Shown: positions 41,075-51,402 of the stretch, in pieces | Numbering within the stretch: position 1 is the stretch's first letter | Layout of the letters: each line of letters begins with the position of its first letter | Origin: Variovorax paradoxus NBRC 15149 | GTDB taxonomy: Bacteria > Pseudomonadota > Gammaproteobacteria > Burkholderiales > Burkholderiaceae_C | Direction: 5' to 3' | Length of the DNA stretch: 64,000 nt | Assembly (NCBI RefSeq): GCF_001591365.1 | Contig: NZ_BCUT01000001.1 | Coordinates: 1,426,001-1,490,000 of the forward strand | The notes under the pieces: generated by a model | The model's database searches: none | Seen by the model: only the letters and a program-made list of their open reading frames with translations | What the model was told of the DNA's origin: nothing | Position numbers and translations under genes: made by a program

Positions 41075-42382
41075 ATGAAGAGAAAACTGCCGGCCGCCGC
41101 CTGGATCCTGATCGCCATGGTGCTCGGCATCCTTGTCGGCTACATGATCTTCACGAGCTTTCCCGACAAGAAGGCCGCGGCGCAGATCGCAGGCTACGTG
41201 TCGATTGTGTCGGACGTGTTTCTGCGCCTCATCAAGATGCTGATCGGCCCGCTGGTGTTCTCCACGCTGGTGGTGGGCATCGCGCACATGGGCGACGCCA
41301 AGTCGGTGGGCCGGGTGTTCGGCAAGTCGCTGGGCTGGTTCCTCACTGCTTCGCTGATCTCGCTGGTCATCGGCCTGGTCATGGCCAATGTGCTGAAGCC
41401 CGGCGAGAACCTGGGCCTTCCGCTGCCGGACATCGGCGCTTCGGCCAACCTGGCGACCGCGAAGTTCACGCTCAAGGACTTCGTGAGCCACATGGTGCCG
41501 AAGTCCTTTGCCGAGGCCATGGCCAACAACGAGATCCTGCAGATCGTGGTGTTCTCGATGTTCTTCGGCGTGGCGCTCGCCTCGCTCGGCGACAAGGCCA
41601 GGACGCTGGTGGCCGCCATCGACGAACTCTCGCACGCCATGCTCAAGATCACCGGCTACGTGATGAAGCTGGCGCCGCTCGCGGTGATGGCCGCCATGGC
41701 CGCCACGGTTGCGACGAACGGCCTGGGCATCCTGCTCAAGTTCGCGGTCTTCATGGGCGACTTCTACCTGGGCCTGTTCGTGCTGTGGGGCGTGCTGGTG
41801 TTCGCGGGCTTTTCGTTCCTGGGCCCGCGCGTGTTCAAGCTGCTGGCACTCATCAAGGAAGCCTTCCTGCTGTCGTTCGCCACGGCCAGCTCGGAAGCGG
41901 CCTACCCGAAGATCCTGCAGGCGCTCGACCGTTTCGGCGTGAAGCGCAAGATCTCGAGCTTCGTGATGCCGATGGGCTATTCGTTCAACCTGGACGGCTC
42001 GATGATGTACTGCACCTTCGCCGTGCTGTTCATCGCGCAGGCCTACAACATCCACATGCCGATCAGCACGCAGATCACCATGCTGCTGATCCTGATGCTC
42101 ACCTCCAAGGGCATGGCTGGCGTGCCGCGCGCTTCGCTGGTGGTGATTGCGGCCACGCTCAACCACTTCGACATTCCGGAAGCCGGCCTGCTGCTGATCC
42201 TGGGCGTCGACACCTTCCTGGACATGGGGCGCTCGGCCACCAACGCGGTGGGCAACTCCATCGCGACGGCCGTGGTCGCCAAGTGGGAGGGCGAGCTGCT
42301 CTCCGAGAGCGACGCGGCGGCCAATGCGAGGACGCTCGACGCCGAAGCCTCGGCCACCCTCGCCCATCCGGCCCACGCGTGA
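41075..42382 (+). CDS. Dicarboxylate/amino acid:cation symporter (DAACS family)
   Basis: A 435-residue symporter of the GltP/DctA family. Landmarks: RLIKMLIGPLVFSTLVVGIA, the serine-rich hairpin region SFATASSEAAYPKIL, FVMPMGYSFNLDGSMMYCTF (the NMDGT-type substrate/Na site, here NLDGS) and GVDTFLDMGRSATNAVGNSI. It would import C4-dicarboxylates or glutamate/aspartate. The ATG at 41075 has AAGGGA upstream. It lies on the plus strand inside the his cluster and is followed 8 bases later by a solute-binding protein. Confidence 0.92.
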   Translation: MKRKLPAAAWILIAMVLGILVGYMIFTSFPDKKAAAQIAGYVSIVSDVFLRLIKMLIGPLVFSTLVVGIAHMGDAKSVGRVFGKSLGWFLTASLISLVIGLVMANVLKPGENLGLPLPDIGASANLATAKFTLKDFVSHMVPKSFAEAMANNEILQIVVFSMFFGVALASLGDKARTLVAAIDELSHAMLKITGYVMKLAPLAVMAAMAATVATNGLGILLKFAVFMGDFYLGLFVLWGVLVFAGFSFLGPRVFKLLALIKEAFLLSFATASSEAAYPKILQALDRFGVKRKISSFVMPMGYSFNLDGSMMYCTFAVLFIAQAYNIHMPISTQITMLLILMLTSKGMAGVPRASLVVIAATLNHFDIPEAGLLLILGVDTFLDMGRSATNAVGNSIATAVVAKWEGELLSESDAAANARTLDAEASATLAHPAHA

Positions 42383-42390
42383 GGCTCGCC

Positions 42391-43311
42391 ATGAAGGCCA
42401 AGGCCGCGCTGTCGTTTCTTCTTGCCGGCCTGCTGGCGGCCGCTGCGCTGGTCGCGGCGACCCCGGCCAGGGCGCAGCCGCAGGCCCCGGAGACCTTGAC
42501 GGGCACGCTCGCCAAGGTGCGCGAGAGCGGCACCATCGCCATCGGCTACCGCGAGTCGTCGGTGCCGTTTTCCTTTCTCAATGCACGCCAGGAGCCTGTC
42601 GGCTATTCGATCGAGCTCTGCCGGGAACTGGTCACGGCCATTGAAGAGGCGGTGAACAAGAGCCTCGCGATCAAGTGGGTGCCGGTGACCTCCGATTCGC
42701 GCATCGATGCGGTCGAGCGCGGCACGGTCGATCTCGAATGCGGCTCGACCACCAGCAACCTCGAGCGGCAAAAGCGCGTGAGCTTCTCGCCCACCATCTT
42801 CGTCTCGGGCACCAAGGTGCTGGTGAAGAAGGGCTCGCCGATCAAGTCGTTCCGCGACCTGGCGGGCAAGCGGGTGGCCGTCACCGCGGGCACCACCAAC
42901 GAGAAGACGCTGCGCGAGCTGTCGCAGAAGTTCAGGCTCGGCATCGACCTGCGGGTGGCGCGCGACCACGCCGATTCCTTCGGGCTGGTGAAAAGCGGCC
43001 AGGCCGACGCCTTTGCCACCGACGACGTGCTGCTCTACGGCCTGATCGCGCGCGACGCCGCCAAGGCCCAGTACGAGGTGGTCGGCGACTACCTCTCCTA
43101 CGACCCCTACGGCATCATGTACCGCAAGGGCGACGCGCAATTGGCCAAGGTGATCAACGACACCTTCCAGGTGCTGGCGCAGGACGGCGAAATCGAGCGC
43201 CAGTACAAGCGCTGGTTCCTGCGCAAGCTGCCCACCGGGGAAAGCATCGACCTGCCGATGAGCGCGCAGCTGGAAGCCATCATCCAGACGATGTCGGTGA
43301 AGGCCGAGTAG
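42391..43311 (+). CDS. Amino acid ABC-type solute-binding protein (GltI-like), no ABC partners nearby
   Basis: A 306-residue periplasmic binding protein of SBP family 3. Signal peptide KAKAALSFLLAGLLAAAALV ends at ARAQ; the ligand domain shows GTIAIGYRESSVPFSFLN, PVGYSIELCRELVTAIE, DLECGSTTSNLERQKRVSFS and TAGTTNEKTLRELS, close to glutamate/aspartate receptors. No permease or ATPase gene adjoins; its neighbour is a secondary symporter, whose stop is 8 bases away. A GTG at 42379 overlapping that stop (GTGA) is an alternative start, but GAGG fits the ATG at 42391. Confidence 0.9.
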   Translation: MKAKAALSFLLAGLLAAAALVAATPARAQPQAPETLTGTLAKVRESGTIAIGYRESSVPFSFLNARQEPVGYSIELCRELVTAIEEAVNKSLAIKWVPVTSDSRIDAVERGTVDLECGSTTSNLERQKRVSFSPTIFVSGTKVLVKKGSPIKSFRDLAGKRVAVTAGTTNEKTLRELSQKFRLGIDLRVARDHADSFGLVKSGQADAFATDDVLLYGLIARDAAKAQYEVVGDYLSYDPYGIMYRKGDAQLAKVINDTFQVLAQDGEIERQYKRWFLRKLPTGESIDLPMSAQLEAIIQTMSVKAE

Positions 43312-43320
43312 CCCGCAGCC

Positions 43321-44493
43321 TCAGCGCACGGGCCACTCCCAGCGCGGGATCTCGCTCATGTCGAGGTTGGCGATGCGGGTTTCGCCGAAGCGCTTCTCGA
43401 GCACCACCGACTGCAGCTCGCCGCTGTCTTCGAGCGCGGCAATCAGCCGCGCGGCATGCGACACCACGATCACCTGCGACTCGCGCGCGGCCTGCGCGAC
43501 GAGGCGGCCGAGCGCCGGCAGCAAGTCGGGATGCAGGCTGGTCTCCGGCTCGTTGAGCACCAAGAGCGCCGGCGGCCGGGGCGTCAGCAGCGCGGCAATC
43601 CAGAGCAGATAGCGCAGGGTGCCGTCCGAAAGCTCCGCCGCCGTCAGCGGCCGCAGCAGGCCGTGCTGGTGCATCAGCGTTTCGAAGCGGTCTTCGTTCA
43701 CCCGCACCTGGATGCGGGCGCCCGGAAATGCGTCGTCCACGGCGCGGTCGAGCGCCTCGCCGTCGCCGATCTCACGGATGGTCTGCAGCGCGGCGGCCAG
43801 GTCGGCACCATCGTTGGCGAGCACCGGTGTGCGGGTGCCGAGCTGCGGCTGGCGCGCGGGCGCATCGGCGTCGGAGCGGAAGTGGTCGTAGAAGCGCCAG
43901 GAGCGCATCTGCTCGCGCAGCGCGAGCATCTCGGGTGCGGCGTGGGGATCGGCGTACTCGGTCATCATGCTGGCGAAGGCGGGAATCGGCCGGCCGATGG
44001 CCTGCCAGCCCTTGCCCTCGCGCAGGCGCAGTGCCGCGCCCCTGCGGTCGACCAGCTGCGCCGCGGGGCGCAGCAAGGGGCCGTGCCAGATGGTTTCGTG
44101 CTTGATCTCGGGGTCGCGCGAGAAGGCCGTCGCCGGGATCGGCGGCGGCAGGCCGATGTCGATGGCGTAGCCGAACTCATCGGCCTCGGTGCCGGCGAAG
44201 CCCAGCTTCAACGCGACCGGCTCGCTGCGGGTGGTGCCCTGCACCGGCGCATCGCCGCGCAGCATGGCGGCCGAGAAGCGCTCGGGACCGGCCCACAGGG
44301 TGGAGGAAAGCCCGCCCTCGCGCACCAGCGAGCGGATCGCGCCGCCGTTGGCAATCTCGGCCAGGAGCCGCATCGCGCGGTAGACGCTGGACTTGCCGCT
44401 GCCGTTGGGCCCGGTCACCACCGTGAGCCGTCCGAGCGGCACCGTCAGCTGGCGCAGCGAGCGGTAGTTGGCAATGGCAAGCGCGGAAAGCAC
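43321..44493 (-). CDS. Predicted ABC/SMC-like ATPase (AAA_21 type)
   Basis: A 390-residue cytoplasmic ATPase of the OLD/RecF-like group. Walker A is VTGPNGSGKSSVYRAM (about 27-42), the signature-like motif ELSDGTLRYLLWIAALL lies near 290, and Walker B reads ALLVLNEPETSLHPDLLPAL, with Asn preceding the catalytic Glu where most ATPases have Asp. The switch His is in VIVVSHAARLIAAL. No toprim or nuclease domain is visible. It follows hisA by 30 bases and converges on the solute-binding protein gene (9 bases between stops). The role is unknown. Confidence 0.85.
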   Translation of the reverse strand: MLSALAIANYRSLRQLTVPLGRLTVVTGPNGSGKSSVYRAMRLLAEIANGGAIRSLVREGGLSSTLWAGPERFSAAMLRGDAPVQGTTRSEPVALKLGFAGTEADEFGYAIDIGLPPPIPATAFSRDPEIKHETIWHGPLLRPAAQLVDRRGAALRLREGKGWQAIGRPIPAFASMMTEYADPHAAPEMLALREQMRSWRFYDHFRSDADAPARQPQLGTRTPVLANDGADLAAALQTIREIGDGEALDRAVDDAFPGARIQVRVNEDRFETLMHQHGLLRPLTAAELSDGTLRYLLWIAALLTPRPPALLVLNEPETSLHPDLLPALGRLVAQAARESQVIVVSHAARLIAALEDSGELQSVVLEKRFGETRIANLDMSEIPRWEWPVR

Positions 44494-44523
44494 GCCGCGC
44501 TACAGAAGAGGAAGGCGCCGGCC

Positions 44524-45267
44524 TCAGGCGCCGGCGAGCTCGTCCGCGCGGGCCTGCGCGGCGGCGAAGTCGAGGTCGCCCGAATAGATGGCCCGGCCGC
44601 AGATCACGCCTTCGACGCCCTCGGACTCGACCGCGCAGAGCTGGTCGATGTCGGCCATGTTCGACAGCCCGCCCGAGGCGATGACCGGAATGGTCAGCGC
44701 CTGCGCAAGCTTGACGGTGGCATCGATGTTGATGCCCGAGAGCATGCCGTCGCGGCCGATGTCGGTGTAGATGATCGATTCGACGCCGTAGTCCTCGAAC
44801 TTCTTGCCCAGGTCGGCCACCTCGTGGCCCGTGAGCTTGCTCCAGCCGTCGGTGGCCACCTTGCCGTCCTTGGCGTCGAGCCCCACGATGATGTGGCCGC
44901 CGAAGGCCACGCAGGCATCCTTCAGGAAGCCGGGGTTCTTGACCGCCGCGGTGCCGATGATCACGTAGCGCAGGCCGTCGTCGATGTAGCGCTCGATGGT
45001 GTCCAGGTCGCGGATGCCGCCGCCCAGTTGCACCGGGATGTCGTCGCCCACCTCGCGCAGGATCGCCTTGATGGCCGCGTGGTTCTGCGGCTTGCCGGCG
45101 AAGGCGCCATTCAGGTCGACCAGGTGCAGCCGCCGCGCGCCGGCCTCGACCCACTTGCGGGCCATGGCGGCGGGGTCTTCGCTGAAGATGGTGGACTGGT
45201 CCATGTCGCCCTGCTTGAGGCGAACGCAGTGGCCGTCTTTGAGATCAATGGCGGGAATGAGGAGCAT
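44524..45267 (-). CDS. hisA: ProFAR isomerase HisA
   Basis: The 247-residue TIM-barrel enzyme of the fourth histidine step. Catalytic aspartates are Asp8 in [15 protein letters not shown] and Asp about 130 in [12 protein letters not shown]; phosphate loops are VQLGGGIRD and [14 protein letters not shown]. It lies 63 bases after hisH and is the last his gene before the interruption of the cluster. Confidence 0.97.
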
Positions 45268-45330
45268 GGAAGTGACGCGAGTGTGCGGAATCCGGGCTGA
45301 GGAAGCTTCGGCCCGGGCGGGAATATAAGG

Positions 45331-45987
45331 TCAGGGATTCCAGTGGAGGAAATTTCGGTAGAGCTGCAACCCATGGTCCGCACTCTTCTCCGGGTGGAAC
45401 TGGGTGGCAAAAATGTTATCGCGTGCGACGGCGGCGGTAAAGCACGCGCCGTAATCGGCCTCGCCCACGCTGTGCCGGATGTCGGCCGGCCGGGCATAGA
45501 AGCTGTGCACGAAATAGAAGTAGCTCATGTCCGGCACACCCGCCCACACGGGGTGCGGCTGGGCCTGGCGCACCTGGTTCCAGCCCATCTGCGGCACCTT
45601 GAAGCGGCTGCCGTCGGGCTGCAGCCGGCCCGCCAGGTCGAACTTGACGACCTCGCCCGGAATCAGCCCGAGCCCGTCGGTCGGGCCCTCGTCGCTGCGC
45701 GACAGCAGCATCTGCATGCCCACGCACACGCCGAAGAGCGGCTTGCTCGCCGCGGCCTCGAGCACCGACTCCTGCAGGCCGGAGTCGCGCAGTTCGCGCA
45801 TGCAGTCGGGCATCGCGCCCTGCCCCGGCAGCACCACGCGCGTGGCCTTGCGCACCACCTCGGGGTCGGAGGTGACGAAGACCTGCACGCCCACCTGGTC
45901 GGCCGCATGCTGCACGGCCTGCGAGACGGAGCGCAGGTTGCCCATGCCGTAGTCGACCACGGCGACGGTATTTGCTACAGATTTCAT
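45331..45987 (-). CDS. hisH: Imidazole glycerol phosphate synthase, glutaminase subunit HisH
   Basis: A 218-residue class I glutamine amidotransferase. The nucleophile is the Cys of [10 protein letters not shown], and the His/Glu pair is in [13 protein letters not shown]; the N-terminus [17 protein letters not shown] is canonical. It feeds ammonia to HisF, whose gene is 5.3 kb away beyond the inserted genes. The start at 45987 is 19 bases after the hisB stop. Confidence 0.97.
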   Translation of the reverse strand: MKSVANTVAVVDYGMGNLRSVSQAVQHAADQVGVQVFVTSDPEVVRKATRVVLPGQGAMPDCMRELRDSGLQESVLEAAASKPLFGVCVGMQMLLSRSDEGPTDGLGLIPGEVVKFDLAGRLQPDGSRFKVPQMGWNQVRQAQPHPVWAGVPDMSYFYFVHSFYARPADIRHSVGEADYGACFTAAVARDNIFATQFHPEKSADHGLQLYRNFLHWNP

Positions 45988-46006
45988 AGCTTGGCGGCGA
46001 GGACGT

Positions 46007-46615
46007 TCAGAGCGAACCCTTGGTCGATGGAATGACGCCCACGGAGCGTGGATCGAGTTCGAGCGCGCCGCGCAGCGCGCGCGCAAAGGCCTTGAACACG
46101 GTCTCGCACTGGTGGTGCGCATTGACGCCCTTGAGGTTGTCGATGTGCAGCGTGACGAAGGCGTGGTTGACGAAGCCCTGGAAGAATTCGTAGGTGAGCT
46201 GGCTGTCGAAGGTGCCGATCATGCCGCTCGTGAACGGCACGTGCATCACCAGGCCGGGCCGGCCCGAGAAGTCGATGACGACGCGGCTCAGCGCCTCGTC
46301 CAGCGGCACGTAGGCATGGCCGTAGCGGCGGATGCCCTTCTTGTCGCCCACGGCCTTGGCCACCGCCTGGCCCAGCGTGATGCCCACGTCTTCCACCGTG
46401 TGGTGGCCGTCGATGTGCAGGTCGCCCTGGCAATCGATCTCGAGGTCGATCAGGCCGTGGCGGGCGATCTGGTCGAGCATGTGGTCGAAGAAGCCGATGC
46501 CGGTGGAGAGCCTGGCCTTGCCCGTGCCGTCCAGGTTGACGCTGACGGTGATCCTGGTCTCGGCGGTGTTGCGGGTGACCGATGCAGTGCGATCGGCAGT
46601 CTGGGGGGTGGTCAT
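46007..46615 (-). CDS. hisB: Imidazoleglycerol-phosphate dehydratase HisB (monofunctional)
   Basis: A 202-residue dehydratase without the N-terminal phosphatase domain of E. coli HisB. Metal-binding His motifs are seen in [36 protein letters not shown] and [21 protein letters not shown]. The start at 46615 overlaps the hisC stop (ATGA). A separate histidinol-phosphate phosphatase must be encoded elsewhere. Confidence 0.97.
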   Translation of the reverse strand: MTTPQTADRTASVTRNTAETRITVSVNLDGTGKARLSTGIGFFDHMLDQIARHGLIDLEIDCQGDLHIDGHHTVEDVGITLGQAVAKAVGDKKGIRRYGHAYVPLDEALSRVVIDFSGRPGLVMHVPFTSGMIGTFDSQLTYEFFQGFVNHAFVTLHIDNLKGVNAHHQCETVFKAFARALRGALELDPRSVGVIPSTKGSL

Positions 46616-47703
46616 AGTGAGGCTTCGAGTGCCGCGAGCATCCGCGCATTCTCGTCGGCCGTTCCGACGGTGAGGCGCAGGCAGTTTGCGAGCAGTTCGT
46701 GCATTTTAGAAACGTTCTTCACAAGAATCCCGCGCGCCTTCATGCCTTCGAAGGCCTTGGCGGCATCGGGCACGCGCACGAGGATCATGTTGGCATCGCT
46801 CGGCCAGGCCTTCACGCCCGCCAGGCGGCCCAGCCCCATCATGAGGCGGTGGCGCTCGTCGCGGATCTGCCGCGCCTGGGCCTCGAACACCTCGGCATGC
46901 TCGAGCGCGAACAGTGCGCACTCGCAATTGAGCACGCTGATGTTGTAGGGCGGGCGCACCTTGTCGATCTGCGCGACCAGCGCGGCCGGGCCCATGAGGT
47001 AGCCCAGGCGGATGCCGGCCAGGCCGAACTTGCTGAGCGTGCGCATCAGCAGCACATGGCCATGCCGCGCGATGCGGTCGATGTAGCTCCTGGCGGCAAA
47101 GGGCTGGTAGGCCTCGTCGATCACCACCAGCCCGCCCTGCTCGCCCTGGGCCTGCACGATCTTCTCGATGGCGGCATCGTCCCAGAGGTTGGCGGTGGGG
47201 TTGTTCGGATAGGCCAGGTACACGATGGCCGGCTTCTCGCGTGCGATGGCCGAAAGCATGGCGGCCTCGTCGAGTTCGAAATCGGCCGTGAGCGGCACGC
47301 CGACGAAGCGCAGGCCCTGCAGTTTCGCGCTCATCGCATACATCACGAAGCCGGGCACGGGCGCGAGCACCGCGGCCCCGGGCACGTCGCAGGCAATGGC
47401 GAGCAGCGAGATCAGTTCGTCGGAGCCGTTGCCCAGCATCAGCGAAAAGCCCTCGGGCATCTGCGCATGCGCGGCCAGCGCGCGCTGCAGGTCGGCGCCG
47501 CGCTCGCCCGGATAGCGGTTGAGCGCCAACGCACCGAGCCGCGCGCCAAGCTCGGCCTGCAGCGCGGCCGGCAGGCCGAAGGGGTTTTCCATGGCGTCGA
47601 GCTTGACGAAGCCGCGTGCGTCCTGCACCGCATAGGCATGCATGGACTGCACGTCGGAGCGGATGCGGTCGATCGGGCGGGCGGCGGGCGAAGAAGATGT
47701 CAT
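46612..47703 (-). CDS. hisC: Histidinol-phosphate aminotransferase HisC
   Basis: A 363-residue PLP-dependent aminotransferase of fold type I. Features: [50 protein letters not shown] and the PLP lysine in [17 protein letters not shown]. The start at 47703 overlaps the stop of the Rap1a-like gene by ATGA and gives the normal length. Confidence 0.96.
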   Translation of the reverse strand: MTSSSPAARPIDRIRSDVQSMHAYAVQDARGFVKLDAMENPFGLPAALQAELGARLGALALNRYPGERGADLQRALAAHAQMPEGFSLMLGNGSDELISLLAIACDVPGAAVLAPVPGFVMYAMSAKLQGLRFVGVPLTADFELDEAAMLSAIAREKPAIVYLAYPNNPTANLWDDAAIEKIVQAQGEQGGLVVIDEAYQPFAARSYIDRIARHGHVLLMRTLSKFGLAGIRLGYLMGPAALVAQIDKVRPPYNISVLNCECALFALEHAEVFEAQARQIRDERHRLMMGLGRLAGVKAWPSDANMILVRVPDAAKAFEGMKARGILVKNVSKMHELLANCLRLTVGTADENARMLAALEASL

Positions 47704-48071
47704 CGGGTGCAGCGGTAGCTGTTTCTGAGGGCGCCGGCCATGACCAGCTGAACGGGCATGTCGGCTTCGTAGCTGTCGGCGTTGCGGGTCAGCTCGGTTT
47801 GATAGAGGGAGCGTGCCATCGAAGGCTCCAGGCGCCGGCCCTCGACGCAGAAGATCGGCTTCTGGCCGTTGCGCTGCGAGGCCTCCACGCCTTCGCGCAG
47901 GCCTTCGAGCACGCCGACGAGGTAGTAGCTCGCGTAGGCCTTGCCGTCCTTTTCGCTCGCTTCCAGCGTGCGCAGCTCGCGGATGCTCATGGCCTGCGCC
48001 GAGCCCGCAGCCGCGAGCGCCAGCAGCCATGCCGTCGCGCGCGAACGATGAAAAGAACGGCGTCGAGCCAT
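47700..48071 (-). CDS. Small exported protein, Rap1a/Tai-like
   Basis: A 123-residue protein with a signal peptide (TAWLLALAAAGSAQA, cut near residue 28). The mature part (IRELRTLEASEKDGKAYASY, YLVGVLEGLREGVE, IFCVEGRRLEPSMARSLYQT, and a C-terminal Cys in SYRCTR) has the size, two cysteines and helical pattern of the Rap1a/Tai domain found in type VI amidase immunity proteins and many uncharacterised exported proteins. CAGGAG lies 10 bases before the ATG. It sits between hisD and hisC and overlaps hisC by 4 bases, so it is translated with the his operon. The role is unknown. Confidence 0.75.
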   Translation of the reverse strand: MARRRSFHRSRATAWLLALAAAGSAQAMSIRELRTLEASEKDGKAYASYYLVGVLEGLREGVEASQRNGQKPIFCVEGRRLEPSMARSLYQTELTRNADSYEADMPVQLVMAGALRNSYRCTR

Positions 48072-48103
48072 CTTGCTTTGCTCCTGCCGGCGGCGGGCGG
48101 GCT

Positions 48104-49426
48104 TCAGGCCCTGCGCAGCCGCATGCGCGCCGCTTCGGCGTGCGCCTGCAGGCCTTCGCCTTCGGCCAGCGTGACGGCAATGGGCCCGAGCACCTGCGCG
48201 CCGGCTTCGCTCACTTCGATGAGGCTGGAGCGCTTCTGGAAGTCGTACACGCCCAGCGGGCTCGAGAAGCGCGCCGTGCCGCTCGTGGGCAGCACGTGGT
48301 TGGGGCCCGCGCAGTAGTCGCCCAGGCTCTCGCTGGTGAAGGCGCCCAGGAAGATCGCGCCGGCATGGCGCAGCAGCGGCTCCCAGCGCTGCGGCTCGCT
48401 GCTGCTGACTTCCAGGTGCTCCGGCGCGATGCGGTTGCTGATCTCGCAGGCCTCTTCCATGCTCTTGGTGTGGATGAGAGCGCCGCGGCCGTTGAGCGAA
48501 GCCGCGATGATCTCGGCGCGCGGCATGCCGGGCAGCAGGCGGTCGATCTCGGCCTGCACGCGGTCGATGTACGCGGCGTCGGGGCACAGCAGGATGCTTT
48601 GCGCGAGCTCGTCGTGCTCGGCCTGGCTGAACAGGTCCATCGCCACCCAGTCAGGCGGCGTGCTGCCGTCGGCCAAGACGAGGATTTCGCTCGGGCCCGC
48701 GATCATGTCGATGCCCACGGTGCCGAACACGCGGCGCTTGGCGGCGGCCACGTAGGCGTTGCCGGGGCCGGTGATCTTGTCGACCGCGGGGATGGTGGCG
48801 GTGCCGTAGGCCAGCGCGGCCACGGCCTGCGCGCCGCCGATGGTGAAGGCGCGCGTGACGCCTGCCACGTAGGCGGCGGCGAGCACCAGCTGGTTCTTTT
48901 CGCCGCCCGGCGTCGGAACCACCATGATGATTTCGGCCACGCCGGCCACGTGAGCCGGAATGGCATTCATCAGCACGCTCGACGGATAGGCCGCCTTGCC
49001 GCCCGGCACGTAGATGCCGACGCGATCAAGCGGCGTAACCTTCTGGCCGAGCAGCGTGCCGTCGGCATCGCGATAGCTCCAGCTCTCGCCGCTGGCCTTC
49101 TTCTGCGCCTCGTGATAGCTGCGCACGCGGCGAGCGGCGGCTTCGAGCGCATCGCGCTGCGTGGCCGGCAATGATTCGAAGGCGGCCTTGAGTTCGGCCT
49201 GCGTTAGCTCCAGCTCGGACAGCGTCTTCGCATCGAGCTTGTCGAAGCGATTGGTGTACTCCAGCACCGCCTCGTCCCCGCGCCTCTGCACGTCGGCCAG
49301 GATGTCCGCCACCACCTTCTCGATGGCCGCATCGGCATCCGCGGACCAATGCAGCCGCGCCTTGAATTCAGCGTCGAAGCCGGCTGAAGCCGTGGAGAGG
49401 CGGACGGGGGCTGCTTTCGGAGTCAT
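48104..49426 (-). CDS. hisD: Histidinol dehydrogenase HisD
   Basis: The 440-residue zinc enzyme for the last two steps of histidine synthesis, oxidising histidinol via histidinal. Landmarks: [52 protein letters not shown], the zinc/catalytic [13 protein letters not shown], and [12 protein letters not shown] with [15 protein letters not shown] near the end. It lies 11 bases after hisG. Confidence 0.97.
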   Translation of the reverse strand: MTPKAAPVRLSTASAGFDAEFKARLHWSADADAAIEKVVADILADVQRRGDEAVLEYTNRFDKLDAKTLSELELTQAELKAAFESLPATQRDALEAAARRVRSYHEAQKKASGESWSYRDADGTLLGQKVTPLDRVGIYVPGGKAAYPSSVLMNAIPAHVAGVAEIIMVVPTPGGEKNQLVLAAAYVAGVTRAFTIGGAQAVAALAYGTATIPAVDKITGPGNAYVAAAKRRVFGTVGIDMIAGPSEILVLADGSTPPDWVAMDLFSQAEHDELAQSILLCPDAAYIDRVQAEIDRLLPGMPRAEIIAASLNGRGALIHTKSMEEACEISNRIAPEHLEVSSSEPQRWEPLLRHAGAIFLGAFTSESLGDYCAGPNHVLPTSGTARFSSPLGVYDFQKRSSLIEVSEAGAQVLGPIAVTLAEGEGLQAHAEAARMRLRRA

Positions 49427-49437
49427 GTGCGTGAAGT

Positions 49438-50079
49438 TCAGGCAGTGGGAATGGCCGACGCGAAGGCGTCGATGATGCGGCGGATCGGCTCGCGCTTGAG
49501 CTTGAGCGCGGCCTGGTTGACCACGAGGCGCGCGCTGATGTCCATGATGCGTTCGACCTCGACCAGGTGATTGGCCTTGAGCGTGTTGCCGGTCGAGACC
49601 AGGTCGACGATGGCGTCGGCCAGGCCGGTGAGCGGCGCGAGCTCCATGCTGCCGTAGAGCTTGATCAGGTCGACGTGCACGCCCTTGCTCGCGAAAAACT
49701 CGCGTGCAAGGCCCACATACTTGGTGGCGACCCTCAGGCGCGAGCCCTGCTTCACGGCCGAGGCGTAGTCGTAGTCGGCGCGCACCGCCACGCTGAGTCG
49801 GCAGGCCGCGATGCGCAGGTCCAGCGGCTGGTACATGCCCTGGTTGCCGTTTTCCAGCAGCACGTCCAGGCCGGTCACGCCAAGGTCGGCGCCGCCGTAC
49901 TGCACGTAGGTGGGCACATCGGAGGCGCGCACCAGCACCACGCGCACGTCGGGCCGGGTGGTGGCCAGGATCAGCTTGCGCGATTTTTCGGGGTCTTCGG
50001 TGACCTCGATGCCGGCGGCGGCCAGCAGCGGCATCGTCTCTTCGAAGATGCGGCCCTTCGAGAGCGCGAGGGTGATCAT
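49438..50079 (-). CDS. hisG: ATP phosphoribosyltransferase HisG, short form
   Basis: The 213-residue catalytic subunit of the first histidine enzyme. Features: [60 protein letters not shown] with the PRPP loop, and [10 protein letters not shown] at the end. It lacks the C-terminal ACT-like regulatory domain of long HisG (about 300 residues), so a HisZ partner is expected; hisZ is not in this window. The start at 50079 overlaps the murA stop (ATGA). Confidence 0.97.
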   Translation of the reverse strand: MITLALSKGRIFEETMPLLAAAGIEVTEDPEKSRKLILATTRPDVRVVLVRASDVPTYVQYGGADLGVTGLDVLLENGNQGMYQPLDLRIAACRLSVAVRADYDYASAVKQGSRLRVATKYVGLAREFFASKGVHVDLIKLYGSMELAPLTGLADAIVDLVSTGNTLKANHLVEVERIMDISARLVVNQAALKLKREPIRRIIDAFASAIPTA

Positions 50080-51365
50080 GCGGCGGCTCCCGAGATGCGT
50101 TCGATGTCCGCGCCCAGGCCGCGCAGCTTGGCTTCCATGCGGTCGTAGCCGCGGTCCAGGTGGTAGATGCGGTCGACCAGCGTCTCGCCGTCGGCCACGA
50201 GGCCGGCGATCACCAGGCTGGCCGAGGCGCGCAGGTCGGTCGCCATCACTGTGGCGCCCGACAGCTGCTGCACGCCCTCGACCATCGCCACCTTGCCCTC
50301 GACGTGGATCGTGGCGCCCAGGCGCACCATCTCGTTCACGTGCATGAAGCGGTTCTCGAAGATGGTTTCGGTGACCATCGAGGCGCCGCGCGCGATCACG
50401 TTCAGGGCCATGAACTGGGCCTGCATGTCGGTCGGGAAACCGGGGTATTCGGTGGTGCTGAAGCTCTGCGCCTTGAGGTGCTCGCAGGCCGGGGCGCTGG
50501 AGCTGATGCGCACGCCGCCCTCCTGTGCCGCGACGGTGCAGCCGGCGTCGCGCAGCTTGTCGATCACCGCGTCCATGTGGTCGGCCCGCGCGTGGCGCAG
50601 GAACACGTCGCCGCCGGTGGCCGCAACGGCGCACAGGAAGGTGCCGGCCTCGATGCGGTCGGCCACCACGGCGTGCTCGCAGCCGTGCAGCTTCTCGACG
50701 CCCTGGATGCGGATGTGGCTGGTGCCGTGGCCTTCGATCTTCGCGCCCATGCGGATCAGCATTTCGGCCAGGTCGACGATCTCGGGCTCCTGCGCGGCGT
50801 TCTCGAGCAGCGTCTCGCCCTCGGCCAGCGCGGCGGCCATGAGGAAGTTCTCGGTGCCCGTGACGGTAACCATGTCGGTCAGGATGCGCGCGCCCTTCAG
50901 GCGGGTGCGCCCGGCCGGCAGGCTGGCGATCATGTAGCCGTGCTCGACCACGATCTCGGCGCCCATGGCCTGCAGGCCCTTGATGTGCTGGTCGACCGGC
51001 CGCGAGCCGATGGCGCAGCCGCCCGGCAGCGACACCTTGGCATGGCCGAAGCGCGCGAGCAGCGGGCCCAGCGCCAGCACGGAGGCACGCATGGTCTTCA
51101 CCAGTTCGTAGGGTGCCTCGGGGTTGCTGAGGTCGCCCGCATCGAGCCGCACCGTGCCGTTGTCGTCGCGCTCGGCCGCAACGCCCATGTTGCGCACCAG
51201 CTTGAGCATGGTCGACACGTCCTGCAGGCGCGGCACGTTGTGCAGCGTCACGGGCTGGTCGGTCAGCAGTGCGGCGCACAGTTCCGGCAGGGCTGCGTTC
51301 TTGGCGCCGGAAATGAGTACCTCGCCGCGGAGCTGGCGCCCGCCGCGAATCAGAAGTTTGTCCAT
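50076..51365 (-). CDS. murA: UDP-N-acetylglucosamine 1-carboxyvinyltransferase MurA
   Basis: The 429-residue enzyme for the first committed step of peptidoglycan synthesis, and the target of fosfomycin. Features: [20 protein letters not shown], the active-site Cys in [18 protein letters not shown] (about 115), and [17 protein letters not shown]. It is translated ahead of hisG with a 4-base overlap and 37 bases after ibaG, the usual betaproteobacterial arrangement. Confidence 0.97.
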   Translation of the reverse strand: MDKLLIRGGRQLRGEVLISGAKNAALPELCAALLTDQPVTLHNVPRLQDVSTMLKLVRNMGVAAERDDNGTVRLDAGDLSNPEAPYELVKTMRASVLALGPLLARFGHAKVSLPGGCAIGSRPVDQHIKGLQAMGAEIVVEHGYMIASLPAGRTRLKGARILTDMVTVTGTENFLMAAALAEGETLLENAAQEPEIVDLAEMLIRMGAKIEGHGTSHIRIQGVEKLHGCEHAVVADRIEAGTFLCAVAATGGDVFLRHARADHMDAVIDKLRDAGCTVAAQEGGVRISSSAPACEHLKAQSFSTTEYPGFPTDMQAQFMALNVIARGASMVTETIFENRFMHVNEMVRLGATIHVEGKVAMVEGVQQLSGATVMATDLRASASLVIAGLVADGETLVDRIYHLDRGYDRMEAKLRGLGADIERISGAAA

Positions 51366-51402
51366 CGAATTTCCAGCGAATCAGGGCCCGGGGGCCGGAG
51401 AG

